64,000 nt of DNA from Vibrio furnissii CIP 102972 (GCF_000176175.1 NZ_ACZP01000014.1:1550001-1614000), one strand, 5' to 3'. Numbered from the stretch's first letter, positions 8,069 to 16,804 are shown. The notes: generated by a model from the letters alone, not told the origin. Made by a program: numbers and translations.

Positions 8069-9520
8069 ATGTCTGCAACAGGTGCTGAAAACCTAAACCA
8101 TTTTTCGCCATACGAAATGATGGCAGAGGCGGAAAAGTTCGCACTCAGTAAGATAAAGAAGAACAGTAGCATGACGCTGAGTCTTGCCGTGATGGCAGGC
8201 GCGTTTATTGGTCTGGCTTTCTTATTTTATATCACCGTCACCACAGGCAGTGAATCTGCTGGCTGGGGACTGAGCCGCTTAGCGGGCGGGATTGCGTTCA
8301 GTATGGGATTGATACTGATTGTGATCTGCGGCGGTGAGCTGTTTACCAGTTCCGTCCTGTCGAGTATTTCCTGGGCTAACAAACAGATCAGCTTCGGCAA
8401 GATGCTCGCCATTTGGGGCAAAGTCTACATCGGCAACTTTATCGGTGCGATGTTTTTACTCGCTTTGGTCAGTGCGGCCGGTCTGTACCAGCTTGATCAC
8501 GGCCAATGGGGACTGAATGCCCTCAACATTGCCCAACACAAACTGCACCACACCCTACTTCAAGCATTTGCGCTGGGCGTGCTGTGTAACCTACTCGTCT
8601 GTTTGGCGATTTGGCTGACCTTCAGTTCAGCCAACGCGATGACCAAAGCCGTCATGACCATTTTGCCGGTGGCGATGTTCGTCTCCAGTGGTTTTGAACA
8701 CTGTGTCGCCAACATGTTTATGGTACCACTGGGCATTGCGATCCACGCATTCGCGCCAGAGTCGTTCTGGCAACAAACCGGCGTGACGGCTGCGCAATAT
8801 GCGGATCTGAATGTCATGCAATTTATTACCGCCAATCTCATTCCAGTCACACTCGGCAACATCGTCGGCGGTGCCGTACTCGTTGGACTGGCGAATTGGG
8901 CCATCTATCGTCGTCCCCAATTAAAAATGGCCAATGTTCGTGCAATTACGGAAACAACAACTATCACGTCAGTGAAGGAAGCTACTATGAAAAACACTCT
9001 TAATGTCAAAGATATGATGAACACTCAACCTATCACGCTGAGCGTTGAGCAAACCACCGCGATGGCCATCGACACATTGGTCGAACACCGTTTGAATGCA
9101 GCGCCTGTTTTAGACGTCGAAGGTCGCTTGGTGGGCATGTTATCTGCACACGACATTATGGTGGACTTGTGGTGCCAAGATTACATTCCAGACGGCGAAC
9201 AAAAGGTGGTCGATTTGATGACGCGTGACGTGATTGCCATTGATGTCAATGACAAGCTGGTTGATGTGGCCGAGTTCTTCTGTATCGACAAAGACCAATT
9301 GTTCCCAACCACCAGCATGGGAATCGCGACACGCTTTAACTCACTGTCGCTAGAAGAACGCGCGAAAAGCATGAAAGTCAGCAAACCGCACACATTGCCT
9401 GTGCTGGACAACGGCAAGTTTGTCGGCCTGCTGGAACGCAACCATGTTTTAGCTGCATTAAGACCCATTTACGGCGAGCGCCTCAGCGTGGTTGAAGAAC
9501 AAGAACTCGCGCGTGCTTAA
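8069..9520 (+). CDS. Formate/nitrite (FNT) channel fused to a CBS-domain pair
   Basis: 483 residues in two parts. Residues 1 to about 290 form an FNT channel with six membrane segments: NHFSPYEMMAEAEKFA at the N-terminus, 'GGELFTSSVL', 'GVLCNLLVCLAIW' and 'SSGFEHCVANMF', which carries the conserved pore histidine. Residues about 307-470 are two CBS repeats (MMNTQPITLSVEQTTAMAID; APVLDVEGRLVGMLSAHDIM; HTLPVLDNGKFVGLLE), which in other proteins bind adenosyl nucleotides. FNT proteins carry formate, nitrite or hydrosulfide; which one cannot be told here. The fusion implies gating by adenylate charge, which is inference. The CBS part also has its own in-frame ATG with a strong SD at 8987. A terminator follows at 9553-9588. 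Confidence 0.9.
   Translation: MSATGAENLNHFSPYEMMAEAEKFALSKIKKNSSMTLSLAVMAGAFIGLAFLFYITVTTGSESAGWGLSRLAGGIAFSMGLILIVICGGELFTSSVLSSISWANKQISFGKMLAIWGKVYIGNFIGAMFLLALVSAAGLYQLDHGQWGLNALNIAQHKLHHTLLQAFALGVLCNLLVCLAIWLTFSSANAMTKAVMTILPVAMFVSSGFEHCVANMFMVPLGIAIHAFAPESFWQQTGVTAAQYADLNVMQFITANLIPVTLGNIVGGAVLVGLANWAIYRRPQLKMANVRAITETTTITSVKEATMKNTLNVKDMMNTQPITLSVEQTTAMAIDTLVEHRLNAAPVLDVEGRLVGMLSAHDIMVDLWCQDYIPDGEQKVVDLMTRDVIAIDVNDKLVDVAEFFCIDKDQLFPTTSMGIATRFNSLSLEERAKSMKVSKPHTLPVLDNGKFVGLLERNHVLAALRPIYGERLSVVEEQELARA
8975..8989 (+). promoter_or_regulatory. Internal ribosome binding site and ATG at the CBS domain boundary
   Basis: AAGGAAG ends 6 bases before an in-frame ATG at 8987 (codon 307), exactly where the linker ends and the first CBS repeat begins (MKNTLNVKDMMN). 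It could give a free 177-residue CBS protein in addition to the fusion. Seen in sequence; use of the site is inferred. Confidence 0.4.
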
Positions 9521-9552
9521 TCAAAAAAATAACGCAGATGGCTAACTAAGAC

Positions 9553-9588
9553 AAAGCCCCCGTATCTCGAGGAGACCACGGGGGCTTT
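9553..9588. terminator. Bidirectional terminator between the FNT-CBS and YceI genes
   Basis: AAAGCCCCCGT / ACGGGGGCTTT is an 11-bp stem around a 14-base loop, with A-rich and T-rich flanks. It separates convergent transcripts. Confidence 0.85.
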
Positions 9589-9610
9589 CTTTATTGAGAC
9601 GCGCTGAAGA

Positions 9611-10180
9611 TTACTTCTTCACGCCTTCAATATACAGTTGCATGTCGGCGTAAGACGTTGGCCCCATCACCGCAATATTAAAGTCTTTCAACTCAAGACG
9701 CGTGGTACCGCTAAAGCCCGCGCGCTCGCCGCCCCACGGATCTTTACCTGCGCCAATGAATTCAGCGTCAATCGTGATTGGTTTCGTTTGGCCGTGCAGC
9801 GTTAAATCACCCAACACTTCCAATTTGCCGTCTCCTTTATCAATCACTTTCGTGCTGGTAAAGGTTGCCGTCGCATATTTTGATGCGTCGATAAAGTCTG
9901 CACTGCGAATGTGTTTGTCACGCTCTGCGTGGTTTGAGTCAAGGCTTGTCGTATCAACAGTGACGTTCACTTTCGATGCGGCAATATTCGCTGGGTCGTA
10001 AGAAAATTCACCGCTAAATGTGTTAAAGCGACCCATGGTGAAACTGTAGCCGAGGTGGCTAACTTTAAAGTTAACCGATGCGTGCGCACCTTTGGTGTCG
10101 ATCACATAGTCCGCTGCGCTAGCGCCGAATGGCATTACCATTGCCAATGCTAAGCCCGATGCCAATAACGTCTTCTTCAT
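9611..10180 (-). CDS. YceI-family periplasmic protein
   Basis: 189 residues. A clear Sec signal peptide (MKKTLLASGLALAMVMPFGASA) is followed by a YceI lipocalin-like barrel (DYVIDTKGAHASVNFKVSHLG; the pattern 'D-x-x-H-S-x-V-x-F-x-V-x-H' is present in variant form), 'RDKHIRSADFIDASKYATATF' and 'DLTLHGQTKPITID'. The family binds isoprenoid-type lipids; a functional role in this organism is not clear. The start codon overlaps the stop of the cytochrome b561 gene (ATGA), and an AGGAG site sits inside that gene's last codons, so the two are translationally coupled. A b561-YceI pair is a common arrangement. Confidence 0.92.
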   Translation of the reverse strand: MKKTLLASGLALAMVMPFGASAADYVIDTKGAHASVNFKVSHLGYSFTMGRFNTFSGEFSYDPANIAASKVNVTVDTTSLDSNHAERDKHIRSADFIDASKYATATFTSTKVIDKGDGKLEVLGDLTLHGQTKPITIDAEFIGAGKDPWGGERAGFSGTTRLELKDFNIAVMGPTSYADMQLYIEGVKK

Positions 10181-10716
10181 TTTGATGCTCCTATCATTTT
10201 GCGTAGCGTATTATCTTGATTAATAAAGTGGTGCTTCAAAGCAGCCGCAGCATGCAGTACTGCAATGGCAATCAAGGTCCATGCAGCATACTCGTGGACC
10301 AAACCTGCTAAGTCGGATTGCCCTTCAAACAGCGCGCCAGCGCCAGGAACGGTAAACCAGTTAAACACGTCAATCCCACGGCCATCTTCTGTCGAGATCA
10401 GGTAACCTGACACAAACAGAATCATGAGGTCTAAGTAAATGAAACCATGAGCCAATTTTGCTGATACTTTTTCCCAGCTTGCCCCTTCCACCTTGGGTGA
10501 CAACGTCACGAATTTCCACACGATGCGGAACAAGGTTAAGGCCAGTAATAAGATGCCAACCGATTTATGCCAATGCGGTGCCGTTTGGTACCATTGGCTG
10601 TAATACGATAAATCGACCATCCAGACACCGGCTGCGAACATGCCAATTACAACAATGGCAGACAACCAATGTACACACTGAGACGTTCGGTTGTAATGGG
10701 TGACTTCTGTACTCAT
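10177..10716 (-). CDS. Cytochrome b561-family membrane protein
   Basis: 179 residues from the ATG at 10716 (MSTEVTHYNRT); a frame from 10761 adds 15 residues without support. Four hydrophobic segments carry histidines suitable as ligands of two haem b groups: QCVHWLSAI near residue 16, HWHKSVG near 50, AKLAHGFIY and LVHEYAAWTLIAIAVLHAAAALKHHF. Members transfer electrons from quinol, for example to superoxide (CybB/SOO). It is the first gene of a two-gene operon with the YceI protein, which suggests they work in the same membrane redox process. Confidence 0.9.
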   Translation of the reverse strand: MSTEVTHYNRTSQCVHWLSAIVVIGMFAAGVWMVDLSYYSQWYQTAPHWHKSVGILLLALTLFRIVWKFVTLSPKVEGASWEKVSAKLAHGFIYLDLMILFVSGYLISTEDGRGIDVFNWFTVPGAGALFEGQSDLAGLVHEYAAWTLIAIAVLHAAAALKHHFINQDNTLRKMIGASK

Positions 10717-10878
10717 GATATTTCTCTCACTGGTAGTCAGAACAACAATAATCAACCGCAAGAATATCGGTTCCTACATATTCGTAACAGAGTATTTACC
10801 AAGATTTACGCAGCGAATAGACGGCAGGATTGATGAAGACGTTCGAATAATTTGAAGACGTAGGTCAAAACAGGCGTT

Positions 10879-11127
10879 TTAAAATTCACTTTCTTTTTCA
10901 ATTTGATAGAGCTCATCAGCGATATCAAGCATTTTGCGCTCCATCACCGACTGTGCATCTGCCAGCCCCTTATTGTAGTAAAATGGGCCGATCTTATTTG
11001 TAACAAAATCTAACAAGAACCACGCATCAAACTGTTCCAGTTCAACATCCAGTTCATCGGCACAAAATTGCTGTAACGCTAAAGCCAATGCTTCACGCTG
11101 TTGTTGTGTAAACGATACGTCACTCAT
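10879..11127 (-). CDS. DUF2164 small protein
   Basis: 82 residues with a clear ribosome binding site (AAGGAAA). The sequence FTQQQREALALALQQFCADELDVELEQFDAWFLLDFVTNKIGPFYYNKGLADA matches the DUF2164 pattern ('...E-x-F-DA-x-FLLDF...GP-x-YNKG-x-xDA'). Acidic, soluble, no cofactor motif. Function unknown in the family. It is divergent from the hypothetical gene at 11310. Confidence 0.85.
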   Translation of the reverse strand: MSDVSFTQQQREALALALQQFCADELDVELEQFDAWFLLDFVTNKIGPFYYNKGLADAQSVMERKMLDIADELYQIEKESEF

Positions 11128-11259
11128 GGCAGGTTTCCTTCTTATTAGGGCATTTTTTATTGCAAGTTATCCTGTTCTCCAAATTCACCATTGCGCATTT
11201 ATTCGCCAACCCGCTCGTTGGATGAATGAGAACAGTGCAAAAGATCAAGAACTGGTGAT

Positions 11260-11282
11260 TTGCTGCTCGTAGCAAGCAGCAA
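11260..11282. repeat. Inverted repeat in the leader of the 11310 gene
   Basis: TTGCTGCT and AGCAGCAA (8-bp arms, 7-base loop) form a hairpin 27-50 bases before the ATG at 11310. It may be an operator or an RNA hairpin; there is no T run, so it is not a terminator. Confidence 0.35.
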
Positions 11283-11309
11283 CTGTGATAATCTTATCGA
11301 GCTTTCGTA

Positions 11310-11960
11310 ATGGAGAACAACGCGTTGTTACTGGACATCCTCACTCAAAGTGTCAATGAATTCCAGGCGGATTGCTTAAAGCTGTGTGAAAAGCACTACC
11401 CGACGATTCATAATCAGGGCATGAGCGAACATCACCTTGGTTTGGCATTTGCCCGGCGTCTGGCACGCACACTGACCGAATTTGGCCATCGCTGTGAATA
11501 CGCACCGATTGAATCTGTCTCTCAAACCGAACAGCCACATCACTATCGCATCAGTAGCGACGCAGGGACAGTTTGGGTGCTCACGCATCACATGGTCAGC
11601 GCGGGGAAAACTTGTCATGACAAATTGATGCGCGACATCACGCAGTGGAAGCAAGAATACGGGTATGCCATCCAACCCAACGATTTGCTGCTTCTGCTAA
11701 CCGACCACTGGATCAGCCGCAGCCACAAAAGCCGCGAACTCCTGCATTGGTGGACCGGCCAACTCCCGGACGAAATCGATGATTACAACGCTCAAGGTAT
11801 CACGCTGTACGAAAGCGAATCCCAACTGACGCAAGCTTTAGACACCTTTTTCCATATCAGCCCTTGTTATATAAAGTTTGGTCACCCACTTAAGCGTTCG
11901 AAGAATCAACAACTGGTCCGCAAGTACATTCAGTTGTACGCCGTGTTGCAATGGGCCTAA
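11310..11960 (+). CDS. Conserved-looking hypothetical protein
   Basis: 216 residues, no signal peptide or membrane span. I do not recognise a family. The N-terminal half has helices with a 'MSEHHLGLAFARRLARTL' segment; the middle (TVWVLTHHMVSAGKTCHDKLMRDITQW) and 'NDLLLLLTDHWISRSHKSRELLHWWTG' look like an alpha/beta core with many His and Trp residues. The composition is typical of a real gene. The start is the first ATG of the frame, but no good ribosome binding site precedes it. A hairpin at 11970-12001 follows. Confidence 0.65.
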   Translation: MENNALLLDILTQSVNEFQADCLKLCEKHYPTIHNQGMSEHHLGLAFARRLARTLTEFGHRCEYAPIESVSQTEQPHHYRISSDAGTVWVLTHHMVSAGKTCHDKLMRDITQWKQEYGYAIQPNDLLLLLTDHWISRSHKSRELLHWWTGQLPDEIDDYNAQGITLYESESQLTQALDTFFHISPCYIKFGHPLKRSKNQQLVRKYIQLYAVLQWA

Positions 11961-11969
11961 CCCAATATA

Positions 11970-12001
11970 GCGTCGCAATCCTTACAACCCGATTGCGGCG
12001 C
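11970..12001 (+). terminator. Terminator-like hairpin after the hypothetical gene
   Basis: GCGTCGCAATC pairs with GATTGCGGCGC over 11 bp (one T-G pair) with a 10-base loop. No strong T run follows, so it may work poorly or depend on Rho. Confidence 0.5.
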
Positions 12002-12126
12002 CATCTTATCTAGCCGTATCAATCTTATCCAACTCTATCAGTCCAACCCTATCAGGGCGATTTCGTCACATAAGGTTCATCTTTATCTCGCATAGTGGTC
12101 ACCAAAGCCACTCATCCTGCATCCAT

Positions 12127-12915
12127 GTGAAAAGCCTCAAGCGCTATCAATATGAACGCTATGCCGTTTTATGTAATTTGGCCTATCCGCGTGTGTTCAA
12201 ACAAACCAATTATGGGTTTGATCCCAATGGGCAGCGGATCGTCTACAACCGATTCGGCAAAATCATGATGCGTGTGTTGTGGAGTAAACGCGACGATGAA
12301 GTGATTGTGGTGATCAAAGGCTCGCACTCTCTGGCGGATTGGGTGCTCAATTTAGCCCTGTGGAAGCGTTCGACGCCGCAACTTGGGTTGCCGTATCCAA
12401 TTCATGCTGGGTTTCATTACTTAATTCATCAAGAAAGCTTGCCCGGTTACAACAGCGATACGCTGGGCTTGTGTGTCTTCGAACGCCTGCTGAGTTACGT
12501 TGAACCGCTGATCGCTCAGGGTAAACATGTGACGATCACCGGTCATTCATCCGGCGGTGCGATAGGCTGCGTTCTGGCCGATCTGCTGGAAACGCGCCAC
12601 CCGAAATGCATCAAGCGCGTGGTGACCTTTGGCCAACCGGCGATTGGCGGGTATCGTTTTCATCAACGTTACCAGTTGTCACACCGAACCTACCGCGTGT
12701 GTTGCGATCTGGATGTTGTGACCTTTCTCCCCCCCATTCCACTCTATTATTGGCATGTGGGGAAACTACTCTGGTTACACAATGGCAAGATCTATGAAAA
12801 CACCCCGACGTTTATTCGTTTGGGTCGATCGTTGGTATCGTGGCTGATTCGCCCATTTTCTTACCATTTGATGAGTCGTTACATTCGCAACAAAGATTTT
12901 TTTGATGAGCGCTAA
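12127..12915 (+). CDS. Class-3 lipase family (alpha/beta hydrolase)
   Basis: 262 residues with GTG as the only likely start codon; the frame is open upstream but has no ATG, and no clear ribosome binding site is seen. The nucleophile elbow ITGHSSGGAIGCVLADLL near residue 140 gives the catalytic Ser, 'CCDLDVVTFLPP' near 197 the Asp, and 'FSYHLMSRY' near the C-terminus a candidate His, completing the lipase_3 triad. Other fold marks: VVIKGSHSLADWVLNL and HAGFHYLI (oxyanion region). No signal peptide, so it probably acts on intracellular or membrane lipids. It stands alone. Confidence 0.85.
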   Translation: MKSLKRYQYERYAVLCNLAYPRVFKQTNYGFDPNGQRIVYNRFGKIMMRVLWSKRDDEVIVVIKGSHSLADWVLNLALWKRSTPQLGLPYPIHAGFHYLIHQESLPGYNSDTLGLCVFERLLSYVEPLIAQGKHVTITGHSSGGAIGCVLADLLETRHPKCIKRVVTFGQPAIGGYRFHQRYQLSHRTYRVCCDLDVVTFLPPIPLYYWHVGKLLWLHNGKIYENTPTFIRLGRSLVSWLIRPFSYHLMSRYIRNKDFFDER

Positions 12916-13270
12916 ACGCAAAGTTTGACGTCGGTCGACATTTTCCCGCAAGAAGAGACGCGCTTACATAGTAACGGGAGTGTCATGCCACAGATAAAAT
13001 GTGACAAAACATTGAGAAGATAAATATGTGATGTCACTCGGGTAGATATAACCTCATGTAAATTAAAGTGTTATTTAAATCATGAGCATAACGTTGATCA
13101 AAAATAGATCAAAATGAACGCTTTAAGCTCGGAATCATGGATCGGCCCTGAATTTAAAAGTTTTTATCCGATTGACATCGAACCCAGTTCGTCAATATTA
13201 TGGCTATTGTCAAAATAAACACGGCATGGACGCAAAAGCACCGTGATTAATCAAGGATTACAAAGATTGT
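12916..13270. other. Gene-free region upstream of the EAL gene
   Basis: 355 bp without an ORF. Two structures are visible: an interrupted hairpin at 13171-13196 (ATTGAC...GAAC / GTTCGTCAAT) and a small one at 13220-13245 (CACGG/CCGTG) that holds the string GGACGCAAAAGC. The AT-rich stretch at 13040-13140 is probably promoter. Confidence 0.5.
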
Positions 13271-14080
13271 ATGATTCTCTCTGACCCACAGCAGTATCAG
13301 CAATACGTCACATTCGATCCGGATGGACAATACATTGCTCATTATAAAGGTCTAACGTTACGCAGCGTATTCCAACCCATTTTCGCACGTGAACAACGTG
13401 TGGTTGGCGTCGAAGCCCTCGTCCGCATTTATACGCATTACCACACGCAGATACGCCCCGATCGCTTCTTTCACTCTGAACTGTATGGCTTGATCGACAA
13501 ACTCAATGTCGAATACCTGAGCCGCTTGATTCACCTGCGCAACTTCGCCCTCTCTCATTACCGTCATCTCAAACTGTTTCTCAATGTATTGCCGCTTAGT
13601 GGCCATGCCGTCAATCAACACCTCAGTGATAGTCTGCTGTCACACCGCTTAGATGAATTGTCGTTAACCCATGATCAAGTTGTGATGGAATTGGTGGAGC
13701 TAGAATCGGACGACGATGCACAGCTTAAAATCGCCACACGTTCACTTTCCGGCCAGGGATATGGCATTGCGATTGATGATTTCGGATGCCGCGCGTCCAA
13801 CCAAGCGCGTGTCGAATTACTGCAACCGGATATCATTAAGTTTGATCGTCACTTGTTGACTGAATACATGCAAGGCAATACGCGTTTGCTGCTCAATGCG
13901 ATTGACGTCGCCAAACAAGCGAATGCTCAAACCGTGGTGGAAGGCATCGAAACCGCACAGCAGTTGAGTGCGATGCAAGCGCTGGATATCACCATGTTTC
14001 AGGGCTATCACCTCGGCATGCCAGAAGCGATCGTGCCAACACAGACTCAAAGCGGCATGAAAATGGCGATGGGACAATAA
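13271..14080 (+). CDS. EAL-domain cyclic-di-GMP phosphodiesterase
   Basis: 269 residues; the whole protein is one EAL domain with a short N-terminal lead. Catalytic and metal-binding residues appear to be present in order: QPIFAREQRVVGVEALVRI (EAL replaced in context as V-E-A-L), LFLNVLP (Asn), VMELVELE (Glu), IAIDDFG (Asp-Asp), IIKFDR (Lys), TVVEGIET (Glu) and MFQGYHLGMP (Gln). An active enzyme that cleaves c-di-GMP to pGpG is therefore likely. No sensor domain or membrane span is seen, so control is probably at the level of transcription or of a partner. It is convergent with a GGDEF protein gene. Confidence 0.9.
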   Translation: MILSDPQQYQQYVTFDPDGQYIAHYKGLTLRSVFQPIFAREQRVVGVEALVRIYTHYHTQIRPDRFFHSELYGLIDKLNVEYLSRLIHLRNFALSHYRHLKLFLNVLPLSGHAVNQHLSDSLLSHRLDELSLTHDQVVMELVELESDDDAQLKIATRSLSGQGYGIAIDDFGCRASNQARVELLQPDIIKFDRHLLTEYMQGNTRLLLNAIDVAKQANAQTVVEGIETAQQLSAMQALDITMFQGYHLGMPEAIVPTQTQSGMKMAMGQ

Positions 14081-14130
14081 CAAACTATTCGATTTACAGA
14101 ACGTTCGATTCACAAACCACACGATTGAGA

Positions 14131-14163
14131 AACGAGAGATCAGAATGCGGCTGATCTCTTGTT
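14131..14163. terminator. Bidirectional terminator between the EAL and GGDEF genes
   Basis: A stem of about 13 bp (AACGAGAGATCAG with CTGATCTCTTGTT, one G-T pair) around a 7-base loop lies between the two convergent genes. Confidence 0.65.
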
Positions 14164-14245
14164 CGTTTAAGCACAGTGCTTTTTGCGCTATGTCCTTTTT
14201 GCGCGATGGCCCTTTTAAACGCTTATCCATTGAAAGGGGGATCAT

Positions 14246-16084
14246 TTACAGCGTGGCGTGCTCTGGGATGGGTACGTCAGACACCACCACCACACCATTT
14301 TTACCATTGTGCTTGATGTCATACATCGCCGTATCGGCCGCGCGGAGCGCCGTTGCAAACGAATGAGGCGCAATGGTACAGAGCGAAACCCCAATACTGG
14401 CCTGAACATGAACCACTACATCCGAATGAAGCGCAATCGGCTCGGAGATAGCCGCCAGCAATTGTACGCCAATCTGTTCTAATTCGTGTTTAGAGCGTCC
14501 CGTTTGCCCAGCAAAGAGCGCGACAAACTCATCGCCGCCCAAACGCCCCAATCCAGCATGCTCAGGAAGTCGTGACCTCATGCGCTGCGCCAATGTTTGC
14601 AGCAACATGTCACCCGCTTCATGACCATACTGATCATTCACCGGCTTAAATTCATCAAGGTCAATCAAGACCACAATGGCGGTGTCGTCCGCACTGCTTG
14701 CCCGTGACTTGAGCGTTTCAAAGTAACGGTTGAGTCCGCGGCGGTTCAAAATCCCGGTCAGCGAATCAACGGTCACATGCATTTCGAGTTGGCTTTTGGC
14801 CTGCTCCAGTTCCGCCGTGCGCGCCGCGACGCGAGTCTCCAACACCTTTTCTTGCTCAATCAATGTGTTGACTAAATCGGCCTGGGCTTTTTCTTTCTGA
14901 CGTTTGAGATCGTTAAACTTCGCCACCAAGGCAAACGACAACAACAACATCTCGACAGCCGAGCCAATTTGCATGCTGTATACCGTGAAGAAATTCGAGG
15001 GCAACAAACCGGCATTGCGTATTGAGAGCAGCGATGTGCCCACCAGCAGCAACGACCAAGCGAGCACGAAAATCTTCGCCGCTGGGATTTTCAAGCGCAC
15101 CGCAGCAATCCCAACCGTGAGCAGGCTGATGGTGGTTAACACCGCTTGAATCGACATGATCTTGAACGCGAGCGGAATATCGGTAAACCATGTTGCGACC
15201 ACGCAAGCGCCCCACACTGCAATGGCCGACAACACAAATTTGTCCCAACGCGGCGCATGCGTTGCTAGGTTCAAGAATCGGCGCGCAAACATCAATGCGA
15301 GCGTTGCGGCGATGCTGTAACCGGTCGGCACCACGCGATCTGACGCGTGTGTGATGTCCGGCCACAGCAACAATGGGCCAATGCCATTCATGCTGGATGC
15401 GGCCAGCGCAAAGGTGAAAACAAAGCTGGCGTAGAGCAAAAAGATTCGTTGACGCAAGCCAATAAACAGCAACAAGTTATAACTACCGAGCGCAATCAAC
15501 ATGCCGTAGTAAAGCGATAACACCACCAATGTGCGCGTGTCTGATTTGGCATACGCCTGCTGCGTCATCAAATTTACGCTCATCGCCAGCGCTGCGTGGC
15601 TTTCACCGCGCACATACAGCGTGACCGCTTCACCGGGATGGAACATGATCGGAAATGCCGGTTTACGGCTGGCGAGCGGCCATTGATTCACAGGAACATT
15701 GCGTCCAGAGTAATAGGTATCGATCCCTTGATTCGATACCACATAAAAACGCACGTCATCTAAATAGGCGTATTGAAACTCCAAAACTCGGTTTTGAATG
15801 TGCGTGATGTCGGACGTAACAGCCAGCTTTAACCACACCGCACTTTGGGTGTAGCCAAAATTCATCTCTTGCGTGTGTGCCGTATTTTGGAAATCGTCGC
15901 TGCGGGCGATGATGTCTTGTATCGTCAGCTGTGCCGATGTGTCGCGAAAGTACTCCGCTTTACCACTCAGCGGAATCACCGCATCACTGCGATCGGTTAA
16001 CACCAAAGGCGATTGGGCAAACGCAGGTAACGGGCCAACCACAAAGAAAAGCAGCACAAGCCACATCAGGTGATTGAGCGTCAT
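14246..16084 (-). CDS. Membrane diguanylate cyclase, 7TMR-DISM sensor with GGDEF
   Basis: 612 residues from the ATG at 16084, which begins a signal-like peptide (MTLNHLMWLVLLFFVVGPLPAFAQS). A longer in-frame start at 16267 would place 61 His/Gln-rich residues in front of the signal sequence and is less likely, though the SD at 16084 is weak. Order: 7TMR-DISMED2 periplasmic domain (about 25-180; 'SAVWLKLAVTSD'), seven membrane segments (about 195-400), a coiled-coil (about 405-450; EQEKVLETRVAARTAELEQAKSQLEMH), then GGDEF with DSLTGILNRRGLNRYF and GRLGGDEFVALF. The site is intact, so GTP should be turned into c-di-GMP. The RxxD inhibitory site is not seen at its usual place. Confidence 0.88.
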   Translation of the reverse strand: MTLNHLMWLVLLFFVVGPLPAFAQSPLVLTDRSDAVIPLSGKAEYFRDTSAQLTIQDIIARSDDFQNTAHTQEMNFGYTQSAVWLKLAVTSDITHIQNRVLEFQYAYLDDVRFYVVSNQGIDTYYSGRNVPVNQWPLASRKPAFPIMFHPGEAVTLYVRGESHAALAMSVNLMTQQAYAKSDTRTLVVLSLYYGMLIALGSYNLLLFIGLRQRIFLLYASFVFTFALAASSMNGIGPLLLWPDITHASDRVVPTGYSIAATLALMFARRFLNLATHAPRWDKFVLSAIAVWGACVVATWFTDIPLAFKIMSIQAVLTTISLLTVGIAAVRLKIPAAKIFVLAWSLLLVGTSLLSIRNAGLLPSNFFTVYSMQIGSAVEMLLLSFALVAKFNDLKRQKEKAQADLVNTLIEQEKVLETRVAARTAELEQAKSQLEMHVTVDSLTGILNRRGLNRYFETLKSRASSADDTAIVVLIDLDEFKPVNDQYGHEAGDMLLQTLAQRMRSRLPEHAGLGRLGGDEFVALFAGQTGRSKHELEQIGVQLLAAISEPIALHSDVVVHVQASIGVSLCTIAPHSFATALRAADTAMYDIKHNGKNGVVVVSDVPIPEHATL

Positions 16085-16404
16085 CCGCCCACGTTGCACG
16101 GATTGGGTAACTTGATGATGTAAGGACTTCGAATAGACGCGAGCTGACACCAACTCGTCTTGTTGGTGGGCGTGCTGTTGATGTGGTAACGGTGCCACGT
16201 AATATCTTCCGCTCTGATGATGATCGTTGTGTTTGAAGTGCGCAGTATACCGAACTTCCAAAATCATACCGAAGCGTTTTTATGATAATCTGGCATTTGG
16301 CGCATGATGTCGGCACGTTCGCTGCAAAAATCGTACACTTTTACGAACAGCATGCGTTAAACTAAACAATAACGCACATCAATACATCAAATTACGTCTT
16401 TTTG

Positions 16405-16421
16405 ACGTGACATTGTCACGT
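16405..16421. promoter_or_regulatory. Palindrome ACGTGACATTGTCACGT, copy 1
   Basis: Perfect 7-bp arms around ATT. The inner 13 bases GTGACATTGTCAC recur exactly at 16856-16868, on the other side of the cupin gene. It lies just beyond the 3' end of the cupin gene and upstream of the GGDEF gene. It looks like an operator for a dimeric regulator. Confidence 0.55.
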
Positions 16422-16436
16422 TACGAGCATCATACG

Positions 16437-16751
16437 TCATGCGGGATAAAACACCGCCAACCAAAGTGTCACATCATCTGGGTCGGTGTAAGTGACGCGA
16501 TGTCGAGTATGGGCTGGAATATTCAAGTAGTCGCCCACGTGCAAGGTCTGTGATTCGCCGTTGTCAAACTCAACCGTCCCGCAGCCTTGTAGCACCAACA
16601 CCCATTCATGTTCCTCTTGATCGTACCAACCCTGTTTGGGGGATGTGTGCCCATGAGACAAGATACGTTCGATACGAAGGTTCGGCCGTTGTAGCAACGC
16701 CTTAAATTGCTCATCCGGGAGTGCCGTTGGAATTGCTTCAAATAGATTCAT
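16437..16751 (-). CDS. Cupin-domain protein
   Basis: 104 residues from the ATG at 16751 (MNLFEAIPTALPDEQF), chosen for its GGTGAG site; the longer frame from 16868 runs through repeat DNA and is not coding. A single cupin barrel: 'GWYDQEEHEWVLVLQGCGTVEFDNGE' is motif 1 (metal-binding pattern with Glu/His) and 'VGDYLNIPAHTRHRVTYTD' motif 2 with a terminal His. Such small cupins are often dioxygenases, isomerases or metal-bound sensors; no substrate can be named. The promoter side carries a remarkable phased array (16805-16868). Confidence 0.85.
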   Translation of the reverse strand: MNLFEAIPTALPDEQFKALLQRPNLRIERILSHGHTSPKQGWYDQEEHEWVLVLQGCGTVEFDNGESQTLHVGDYLNIPAHTRHRVTYTDPDDVTLWLAVFYPA

Positions 16752-16804
16752 GTGCTCACCGTTCCTATGACATGGTCGTGCCACAACACATTGTGGCATT
16801 CTTT

